Below, piece by piece: positions 10,481 to 22,191 of a DNA stretch of 64,000 nucleotides. The notes below the pieces were generated by a model that was not told where the DNA came from, did not search any database, and saw only the letters and a program-made list of their open reading frames with translations. Numbering within the stretch: position 1 is the stretch's first letter; every line of letters begins with the position of its first letter. Location: positions 13,570,001-13,634,000 of the forward strand of contig WPIO01000002.1 in the NCBI GenBank assembly GCA_009760855.2, given 5' to 3'. Source of the stretch: Cristatella mucedo (Eukaryota; Bryozoa; Phylactolaemata; Cristatellidae). The position numbers and the translations under genes are program-made.

Positions 10481-13400
10481 CCAAATAAGCCCAGCTGTAG
10501 CTGAGATTTTGAATGCTTCTCTCGAAAAAAGGGTTGCGTCGCAGTCCTAATCGGTCGTAGCTAGACCAATGTATAGAAAGTCTGGATTTGAGATAGAGGT
10601 CGCTACAAACTATTGCCCAGTTTACCTTTTTCCTTTTTGTGTCCAAGATTCTTGAAAGAATTGTCGCAAAGCAGCTGGTAGCACACATTAAATAGAATAA
10701 GTCGTCAGAAGAATGTTTGCCTGGGTCCAAGAGGCAGCACCCCACTGAAACTGTTCTCCTCGGTGTAAACGATGACATTATATACAGCAACGATGATGGG
10801 GATGTTAATGCCCTAGCGCTACTAGATATATCAGCTGCCTTCAACGCAATTGACCACGCTATTCTTCTTGAACGATTGAGAAAAACGATTGGTCTGGCAG
10901 ACGAAGGCGTGAGTCAAATCGTGCTCGTCCGATCGCGTTCAATCCCTGTTGTGTGGGGGTCAGGCATCATTCACTAGACCAAACATTTGTGGCGACCAGC
11001 TGTGTTCGTCATCAGTCCATTGCAGTTCTCCATTTATACCTAACCTCTGGAAAGTGACTCGGACCCATGGAATAGGCTATCACTTTTATTCTGACGATTC
11101 TCTGCTGTATTTTTCATCTACACCGTCGGAATCTGCTGCAGTGGCTGATAAATGGAATGCCTGCCTTGCATAAATTAGATCCTGTATGTCTGCAATTTTT
11201 CTTAAAATTGTCGACGGTAAAATAGAATTAGTACTCGTAGGACACTCCTAAGTCTGTGGTTTGACTAGAAGGCTTTGATCTTCTAATAGGAGATGTCTTT
11301 TTGCAACCATCACCACGTGGTCGAAGTTTAGGAGTCGTGCCTATACTGTTATAAATTCGTTAAGAGGCCTTCTTCCATAGCTCACCTACATGTCCAAACC
11401 TATCTGAGATAAGGACTTGTCTGCCATGGTGGCTTGTAAACAACTTCACTAGCTCCCTGGTTCTGCCTCAGCTAGGTTATTGCAATTCCAGTTTGGCTGA
11501 GCTACCAAAGAGCCACTGGGTCTCTGCTACTGCTTATAAATATGGCTGCAAGGTTAGCGTGTGAATACCAAAGGTTTGTACACGCGTCTCATTTGCTGAA
11601 AGAGCTTACATGGCTGCGTGTCTATCAACGGAAGTAGAATACAGTTTTTACGCTGAACCACAAGGCCCGCCGCGGCTTGGCTCCTTCATACCTAGCTGAA
11701 CTGCTGAACCAGTTGCAGCCTCCTCGATTCCTCAGGTCCTGCGTGGACAATTAGATATTCCGTTGCTCAGCTAAAAGACCTTTGGCGTCTGAAGCTTTAG
11801 CTCTGCAGGTCCTAGACTGTGGAACTCACTTCCACAATTTTTTACGCAACGATGACTCCTCTCCTTCTGCCGACAATGGCACATTATTTCTATTTGTCCT
11901 GAGGTGCTACTTTCATTCTACTCACTACCTCTAATGCTCTCCTGGCTCAGATATGCTTCTCACTTTCTATTTGTTGCGGGAGATAAAGTCTGTTGGCTAT
12001 CGAATTCGTACCGCAAGCCGCTTAGGCTGTGAGTGCACTGAAAAGCAAAATAAAAAATCCTCACGTGTAACACTAATATGGTAATTGTGGCTTTGTGGAG
12101 TTGAAGATGTAGATACATTGTGTTGAGTTGTGCATTACCGTATAAATGCGGCTAACGGTCACGGCCGAAGCATTTCTCATTCGTCCCATTGTATTCAAAG
12201 TTCAAGATGCTTTTCACATTTCATTTTTAGCCACTTTTTTCCAACCGGTCACTTCCTTGAGCTTCTTCATGTCCGTCTCCACTTGATTGCTCTTAATAGT
12301 CTATCTATGTGTAATCTAATAAGCCTAGTGGGCTTGAAGTGCTCAGCAGAAAATATTTTTGAGTAATACATCTACCTGGAGCCAGAATAGGTGGCCATTT
12401 GTAAGAGCTATATACTAGCGTAAAATATTCATAATCCCTATTCTTTTTAATCTTGAAAGAGAATTTCCGAAGTGCACATCACGCACAAGACTTCTAAGCA
12501 ATATAAATTGACCACCAGCTCTTCTGTATACACTATTTCTTTGTTTTCAGCAGATATCCAGCGATACGTCACATGATGATGTTGACCTGTCGCCGAAGAC
12601 GATGTCGGAGTCCGCAATAAGGTATTTTCAACTACACAAAAAGACAGGTATATTACACTAAAGTAAAGATTTGCATTTTTAACTCGAATAAAAAGTGTGT
12701 TTTCTCATATATTAAGTTTAAAATAGATAAAAACAGATTATTATTCCACTAAAACTGCTTCTGCGATCAAGAGAATTCTATTTTAAAATTCTCTGGTTTG
12801 AAAATATGCCTAATGCTGATGTCAAGTTTACAAATATTGCAGAACTGTTGCATAAGTTTCAGCCTGTTCGCACCCTTAGGTCCTGTGTGGAAAATAAATT
12901 AGCTGTCCCATTCTTCCCCTTAAAGACCGTTGGCGACAGAAGCTTTAGCTCTGCAGGTCCTAGACCGTGGAACTCGCTTCCACAATTCTTACGCAACGAC
13001 AACTACTCTCCTACTGCCGACTATGGTTCATCCTTTTCAGCGGTTTCGAGCTGCTACTTCGATGCTACTCACTCCCTCAACTGCTCTCCTGACTCTGCTA
13101 TGCTTCCCACTTTCTCTTTGTTGCGTGAGACGAAGTCAGTTGGCTACCAAATGCTTACCGAAAGCCGCTTAGGCTGTGAGTGCGCTATAAAAAACTCTCC
13201 TGCGTAACACCCACATGGTCTTTATGGCTTTGTGGAGTTACAGACGGAGATACATTACATTACATTACATGTATTGCGAGGGCTAGGTGGCTGTACGACA
13301 CTACAGAATAGAATCAAGAGTGGTGTAACAACACAGTTTCTAAAGGGGCTTTATATTTTTTTAAAGAAAGAGAATAATCAAAAGTCGTATTTGAACGGCA

Positions 13401-16400
13401 TGACTTTAAAAGAATGCTTTCACACAGCAGTTGCATTTTCTAGGCACGTGGACAATTTACCAAGACAAGAGCAAACAGAAACTCCATGAAAGCGTCTGCT
13501 ATGCTGTAAAAAACGTACAAAGCATGCTCCAACACGCATGCCGGTGATCAACATTAGCCCTGGGTACCTCATCTCACATGAAAACACGGCGAGGTCATTC
13601 TTGTAGGTAAAGTGAAAACTGCTGCTCGATAGATGGCACTTCTTGCCCCCCCCCCGATATTAGGCTAATGTGTTCACTAACATTTTTTGTTTTTGTAGTT
13701 CTGGCATATTTAAAGGCTAGTACAGGCGATAATGAGAGCCGTAAAGTTTGCTACCCCGAGAATTGGTCGCGAACCGGCTGTCAATTCAGGCAGCTGGTAC
13801 TTCTGAACTACGGACCCTTCAAAGCGTCAAATCGGCTAGGGTGCTCCTCCTGTTATGCATCCACACTCATTCATCAATCGTTCCAGAACCACGGAACATT
13901 CCAGAACCACGCTGCCCTGAGCTCCCGGTCCCACCCATCTTAAGAGAAATGACCATATAAGTAGCGATCATATAAGCGAAATGATCATATAACTTGGCCT
14001 TGCTAATTCCAGTGTCGAGCTTCTGACGTATATGGTCAAAGAGTAAACATTTTTAGCTGTAAGTTTGAAAACGACAGATCAGAGGTAGCATCGCAAAACT
14101 TTTAAAACTTCTTCAATAGTCCAGATGGACTGCGCTTCAGCAGCGATAGTAGCCTATTCGAGACTAAATGAATCACCCGCAACCAGAATGAACGATGCCT
14201 ATTCATTGACAGCTCATCTAGGAGTCTCAAAATTGCGCCACTTATAACGGGTGCAAGTAATCGTCTCTCTCCACGGTGTGTGCATTTCAATGAGGACTAC
14301 ACCAGTGTCAATAGGTATCTCAGTCTAATGAAGTATCGCGACTATAGCGCCGAGGTCATTGGAGACTTCAAAATGGTGTCATTCCTGGTGGGCGTTCAAG
14401 GCTGTTTCAAGATTCTTTTTCTTATTTTATTTCCTTACATTGAAAACAACTAGGACAGTAATTTAATGAATGTAATGTATCTCCGCCTGTAACTCCACAA
14501 AGTCATAGACACCATGCGGGCGTAGCGCAGGAGAGTTTTTTATAACCCACTCACATCCTAAGCTGCTTTCGGTACACATTCGGTAGCCAGCAGACTTCTT
14601 CTCACGCAGTAAAGAGAAAGTGGGAAACATAGCAGAGTCAGGAGAGCAGTTGAGTTAGTGAGTAGTGATTAAAGTGCACTATCTCAGCCTGAGCTGTCCT
14701 CGGCGCACCGGTTTCTCTGTACTAAAGAACTGCATTAAGTTATAGCCACTGATAAATCCTTGGACGGTGCTGATGGCACGACTCCACAAACTAGTCCGCA
14801 TCATGCAGCTAGTCGCTGCTTTAGACAGCGTACCAGCTGTTTTCAAGCCCCTTCGAGACGTCACTCCACAGTTGTTCAAAGCAAAGATCGAATGTAGTAT
14901 CTTCGTGGAACAGCAGATAAAGACGATCGTATAATGTGACGCATTTTCCAATAACAATAACAAGACGGAGAGAGCTGGTTGGGGCCGTTTCGCTGCAGCG
15001 GTTTGCGGCTTCCTGGGCCTTCGCGAGGCTTATAAACTATGAGCAGCAGGCAGGCTCGCCTTGAGATCAATGCAAAAATGAGATGCAGAATGTCCAGCAA
15101 AGCCCATTTGTTGTTCATCTTGATTCGTTTAAGGAGAGCCTTGAAGCTCACTCTGAGGACTAAGAGGGGACCTCTTGCCTGCAGATATAGTGGGCTTTAA
15201 ACCTCGTTACCAATGATATAACGAAAAAATGATGAGAGACTATATTTGGGGACTTTTTAAAAGATACGATGGGAAGCATAGAATACTCGCTCATTTCCTA
15301 ACTGTTTTCAACGATCATTTGTATTACTTAGGAGTACATAAAGTGTTAAATTTGATTTATTGGCTGTTTTTGTCACCAAAATGAGCGACAAGAAGTGAAA
15401 TCACGATTTTTCTCATCGGAAACAGGTTAATTTAAAGTTAATCGGTGCCCTGGTCATATGAGCAAAATCTTTAGGAACAAAGCTCATTTTATTTAATTCC
15501 GGGCCATAACCAAATAGGAAGTAATGATTATTACTCAGATAAAATAAACCATGCTGCCAAGTATCAACAATGAACTCAGTTGAGTACCGAGGGATCTATT
15601 TGGAATTTCTGAAACATCCTCTACGGCGAATGCTTGGCAGCTGGGTATCATTAGACCGTTCGAAATGTCATAGAAAAACTCGCAAACATTTATTCGGCCC
15701 CGCTATGCCTGCTGAAAATCAAGCCACTGGAGTGCACATGTACCATCAAGCCTATTGGAACTCGGTGGACAAGATATCAAAAGTGCAACAGTGGTAGTTG
15801 ATCGAGAGTTTTCAAAATGTCAAGCATAGGTGCCCAATTCGAGTGTCCGTTATTAGAATGCATGCTAAGATTCGTATCAATGACTTGTTAACAGAAAGAA
15901 TAGCAACTGAGACACTGGCTACTTCTGCAAACTCTTTCTAGGTTGAGGTGAATAAGCAATAAACCGATTAATACAACATGCCAATTAATCAAGTATTGGT
16001 ATACTAAGTTGTGTTTGCTGCACCTGACAGTGTATGTATAGCTTCAGCGGCCTTTAAAACCACATTTGTCTACCTCTCCCGCTAAACGCTAGCATACCTT
16101 ACAGGGCTCTGCTAATTCAGCCATCTTTTGGTTTAGAAATACGCTGCATGTCTATATAGCTCTCAATAGTCGCTTACTCATCCCAAATTCACACTGTTTA
16201 ATGCAGACCATATATGTGCTTCATATGCAAGACGCTCAAAATCCTCCCACTTTTGCAATCTTCTGCATTCCTTAGGCTCAAAGTTGCGACATTTTCATTA
16301 TGTTCAGCTCTCTCAAGACGCTTGTTTGGGGAATCTGCAATGCCAATAGCAAGCTATCATGAAGATTATCAGCTAATCAGCTAAAATTATTCATTTCCAA

Positions 16401-19400
16401 CCACAGGTTCAGAGTACAGACCCAATCATCGAGTAGCAAAGATGGGACTTCAAGGCGCACTGAAAGCAAGTGAAAACCACTTGCTTTATTATCTATTTGC
16501 ATTCACTCAGCTGCAAAGGCCAACGAACTTAAAGTACGCCCTTAATGGGAAACCGCATATTTACCGAAGGGCTCCATATTTCAAGCCTGGACGCAGTTTG
16601 TTAAGCCTCTAAACTTACTGTGCCATTTTCATCCAGGTTGCGTGTATTTTCCCGATTTGGCTAGAGGTAAGGTGCTGGATTTCAACGAACAAGGTTGCGG
16701 GCTCATGCCTATTGAATCTGGACGAAGTCTAGGCGTCATGTTTCCGAGTGACCTTTCGTTAGACGACCGCATCAGCTCTACAGTCAAGTCTGCCTACTTT
16801 CAGCTAAATATCATTGCTGAGATTAGGGCTTGTTTAGACAGGGATACCATATCTAAATTGGTCCATGCATTTGAGGCAACCCGTCTTGACTACTTCAACT
16901 CGCTGCTAGCTGGTCTACCCGCCAGCGCTCTCAGGCGCTTACAGCTGGTGCAAACTTCTGCAGCTATGCTTGTCTGTCGTTACTGTCGCACTTGCCATAT
17001 CTCACCACTTCTCGCCGACCTGCACTGGCATCCAGTCAAGCATCGCATCAACTTCAATTTTTTGTCACTCATTTTCAGGTCCCTTATTTTTTTGGCTCTA
17101 GCCTACCTATCAGATATACTCCCCTCACCAGGCTTAGCATCGTAACACCCGCTTTTCGGAATCTAACTGTTTACCTCTACCTCGTACAATTCTCAAATCC
17201 TTTGGAGACCTTGCCTTTCGATCGTATGCTCCCAAATCACGGAACTCACTCCCAACCTGCTACACAACATCTCCTGAATTGAAACATTGAAAAAGAAACT
17301 AAAAACGCATCTGTTTATGACAGCATTTAGTGGGTCCATGCGATTCGTCCTTTAGCGTGCTGATAGTGTGCATGCTGCACATAACCTCACTTGCATGCTG
17401 ACCCGGTGGATGTTACCCCCTAATCATGTCATTCTTGTTGCTTATCGAGCATGCTACCAATAACCATTCGATCGTATTTCCTTTTCAGCAAATGTATAGT
17501 GCCTAAAAAATATTGAGTTCTCTAAGGGTGCTATATAAAATTTATTATTATTATTATCATGCCCTGCAGAGCCTATAAAGCGCCCGAATGCAGGATATGT
17601 TATCGTAGGGATCAATACATATTAATCAAGTATATTTGATTGTTATCGCTGGATCTAATTAATTTTTAGCGGCATCGCAGCCGTGTGACATACAGTGGCG
17701 TAGCTAGGGGCGGGGGATAGATGTCCGAGGGCACCAATGTCATTGGGGGCGCTATAAACAAAATGGATTGTGCATTTTGAAAAAAAGTAATGCAAGAATA
17801 CCATCTTGATTTAAAGCAAGTCCTTTTTTCGATGGACTTGACTATTTCTGGCTGAGTTAGTTAAGCATGTTTACAATCTGAGATCAAACTGGACTTAGCT
17901 TGACACACGCCAGTGCTCATTCAATACATACAGTGTTGTTGACAGGCTATTGTCTGCCACTCACACAGACTATTCGTCTCTAAAATGATTAGTTTGAGAA
18001 AGCGATTAGTGCGAGCGGTTATTTTAGATTCTATCCTACATAGAGATATTGTGTGCATTGAGTCTCCTGGTACCAGAATGCAGACGACGTCTGCACTTCC
18101 AACCTTCCCAAGCTTTTTTGTCAGGTTGCCCTAAAGCTCAACCTCTTCATCTTGAGACGGAGTCAACGATGTGAACATCAGTATTACTACAGACCAGCTG
18201 CCGTGAACTGCATTGTAACTTCGGCTAATGTGTACAATTGTGCATTCTTATCACCAGATATATTTTCGGAAGAATTGGGAGGAAAAAATGCAAATGGTGC
18301 CTTCTACAGAAAATAAAAACTCGAGGAGAAGAAAGAATCAAGCAAGTACAGTCAAAGGCATTAGAAGGTTCGGTGAAGGCGGCAGAGCTGATGAACAATG
18401 AAGACGCAGAACAACACTGTGCAATTTTTGAATATCACAAGGGGAATAAGCAAGAACAAGTCTAAGGAGGACGAAATCAAGCGGAATGGAGACGGTGACA
18501 AGAATGGGGAAGATGAGGAAAAGAGTGGAGACAGAAAGCATGACAAAATCGGAGAAGCAAGCAACTTATTTTAGGCGAAAGCTTCATGAAAAATAAGGCC
18601 TTGCTTTTTGTAGACAAAGGCAGTAACCACTGACTACCGGGGGAGAGGAGAGGTTTGAAAGCATTACCACAAGAGTAGAAGATACGGAATGTGCTGCAAT
18701 TTCCCAAGCGCTGACTCTGAATGACATATTGGCTACTTGAATTTCGACCAAACCTCTATTTTACACGTAATTACGCAGCAACATGGAAAATGAACTAGCA
18801 CTATGAGGGTCAAGAACTAGCACTATGAGGATCAAGACAAGAGAGTTTCAGAACAAAAAAGGCAGATTCGCTTGAAAGTGTGGTCACAACAAGAGCACAG
18901 CCGGGCTCCAGAGGCGATTTGCTAATGAGCATCGAGTTAACAGGATATGGTTGGACTCGCTCTCGCTCAAAGTAGTCGGCATATTGCTTTTGTTGTTTTA
19001 TCTACCCTTTGTCCACCCAAAATTTCCGATTGTCACTTAAATTGGCAACTGGGTTTAGCCAGTGGAGCATACATGGAAAACTCAACGATCTTTAAAACAG
19101 CTGCTCTCACCTTCAAGCTTTCACCACAGGAAAAAAGCACAGAGTTGACTTCTCAGAGGAAGTGGAACAGACACTGCTGTTGAGGCACAACTCATATAAA
19201 AAAAAACGACGAAAATAGGTCTTAAAGAGAGAGTTCTCAGATGCTTCAAGTTTTTGATTTCTCAAAACTTGGCATTGCGTGGTCACCACGAAAGTCTTGG
19301 CCAGCTTTTTGGCCAGTTGGTGTGAAGAACATTGAAAAAGTTTTGAGACTTCATCTTCTAGCTCACTACGATCTTTTTCTGCAATCACTCCTGGACAGCA

Positions 19401-22157
19401 CCAGAACAAATCCAAAGTCAGTCTCGCATCTGTCCCCTCAATCCCAAAGGCAGTTACGCAACACACTTGCACCCACATTTAGAGACAAGCTACTCTGTGA
19501 CATGTGGCGAAACAATTATTATGTACTAATATTTGACTTGACTCCTGATTTGGCACAGCACGAGTAGCTTTCAAAGGTCAACGAATACGTGGATGTTTAT
19601 TTTTACAATAAAACAGTCATCGTCGAAGAGTCTTTGCCAGGATTCCTTCACATCTATTCCAGCGATTTAGGGTGCAATTGAACAAACTCGAATCTGACTG
19701 AATGTACTTGCAATATTGCAGGTCACAGTGCTACAAAAACGCAGAGTTCATGTATGGCCAGGTGTTCGAAAGAGAATAAGGTCCAGAAAAAAGAAGGCAA
19801 TTTCTGTAAACTCTGATAATCACAGCTTGAACCTGGCAGGAGTTCATGCTGAAAGTCAAATTTCCGTTGCCCTTCCTTTTTTGGAGCAATGGAGTGCGCA
19901 TACATATTATTTTTTAGGTCAACTCCTAGATGGGAAGAACTGAAGACATTTTAGTCACCATTGTCAAAAGTGACTCTGCAGCAAGGTGAAGTGCAAAAGC
20001 GGAGTCTTTGAAAGCTATTAATGATGGACTGAACAAACGTTAGTCTTTTGGAGCAACTGTCTGAGGACACAAGTGGAACACTTGAAACAAGAAGTGAAGC
20101 TGACAGTCTCTTAATTGAATTGTAAACTTTAATTTGTTGGCTCTGTTGTCATTTTGGAGCAGCATCTTAAGGAAGATTGACCAAATCATTCAGCAAAGAC
20201 TGCACCATCCAAAGATAAACTTTGAGGACCCCTATCCTGACCACAATCACTCGAGATTGAGATGTCAAGACTTTGAGAAGAACTGTGCCAAGAATCATGA
20301 CCGGATGCCAAAAGGAGATGCTAATTGTGAAGAGTTGCAGTTGAACAAAGAATCCGAAGAAGGACGCATATGCCAGGAGAAATGTTGGTCTCACAACAGA
20401 GGAGGATATTTCAACAATAACGCAAAATAGCAGACTATCTCAGAAAATAAATTACAGCTAGGTTTTCTCCGACTTACAGATCTTGATGTCAAATTTGGTC
20501 TCTTGACGACCCCTCTTGAACTCACGTCTTTCATTAGCCGAGCTGTTTTGTTCCACCGCTTAAGGTGCTCCCCCGACCGAGGTCTAGCTGACGTCATGGG
20601 CTCGAGCCCCGAGGCATATACGAAGCGCCTGAATATTCATTAAGTTCTCTTAGGGCGCTATACAAATGGAATATATTTATGTAGATATATATATATTTTA
20701 TTGTCGGTCATGTAGAAAATTTACTTTTTTCTACTTTGAGAGTTGCCACAGCGACGTATCAGCTTCCAGTTGTGAACGTTCCTTTAGCAAGCTGAAGATA
20801 ATCCTGTTTGATTTGAGACCGTCATTGGAGCAAGATCGACTCGCATAGAGAAAGAAACGCTGAAAAATATTCACTTTCAAACTAATAAACCAGTTAGCCA
20901 CGTTGTAGGCCTGAAAGCATTACATCAGTTAAAGCTGCGATAGCACCTTGTAACTTTACTACAATTAACAAAACGTTCTTAAAATCGATAAGCCTGCTCG
21001 CGTATGATTTTTTTATTTCTCCTGCAGTGGGGCTGTTGTGCAACAACTTTGAAAACGAGAGGGAGGCGCTTGTTGTTGCTTTGTCCCCGGGTGCCGAAAG
21101 GTCTCACTGCGCGGCTAGCTAGACATGCGAGCGAACACACTACTGCATTTTTCTATTTTTCTCACCGCCGCCTGTTGCCGCCAACCCGTCAGCAGTTCGC
21201 AGGAAATTCGCGCTGCCCTATGAGAAGCTGCGTCACACCCTAAACATGTGGCGCCGAAAGAGTGCACGCTTGCGTGCCTAATCACGGCTCCCGAACGCCT
21301 ATTTTTTGCGTTAAAACAGTTTAAATCCGGGCAGTATAAACTGTGGCTACATCATATTCTCATCTATTGCAATTTCCGGCAAGCTGAGGTGTGTGTGAAA
21401 TTTAGAAGATGCTGGCTTGGTTGCAGATTCGGCGTATTCTGACCAGAATCAACAAGTGCAATTGTATTCGAAGCTATCGGCGATGGCGATGTCCGTCTGC
21501 CCTTCTGATGAGAGTAATGCCTTTTTTACATGTCGCATAGCGGGGAAAGCCCAGAGAAGAGCTTGCAGCGCGATAATCATAGTAGAGAAGACCCCAGTGA
21601 GAGTATTTTGCATTAACTATACGCGTTCTTTGAGAGAAATCGAGACTTGGTACACACGAGTGGCTTCCGACTGAGCAGACAGGCCTTTTACAGCGGAAGC
21701 ATCGCACCCTCATGCGTGTCGGCGTGCATCTATTTGATATTGAGAAATACGCGACTCTGAGAATCGCAACCCACGAGGCCTTCAGTACAAATTTAGGAAA
21801 ACATTACTCGAGCGTGCGTTCAAGGCACTAGAAAATTACGAGTTACACAAAAAGAGAAAACCTCGAATTGAAAAAACTAGGTAAAAAATGGTTCTTCAAT
21901 ACCCTCCGTAACTATTCCAGACGCCAAATTATAAAGCCTAAGAAAAGACAGATTTCCAATCATAATAATGTTGTAAACATGTTAGGTAAAAAACCACAGA
22001 CATTTTCACTTTGATTGATCTTGGTCCGCCTTGACATGTGGACCAGGTGCTACTGTGTCAAGAAAATCCAATAGTTATAACAGCTTCTCTTTGTGGCTAA
22101 TACAATATATATATATATATATATATATTGTATTACATATATATATATATATATAAT

Positions 22158-22191
<34 letters not shown>

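Noticed and set aside
10326-10844. 172-codon minus-strand frame
   Set aside because: It runs through a (CT)n array and antisense to a LINE A copy.
12551-12621. Shorter PVF exon 2 using the donor at 12622
   Set aside because: It leaves two bases and cannot join exon 3, which needs one. The donor at 12648 fits exactly.
13668-13943. Cysteine-containing open frame after a T-rich acceptor-like tract, considered as an extra PVF exon
   Set aside because: Phase does not fit after exon 2 and no donor with good consensus follows. The six-exon model is complete without it.
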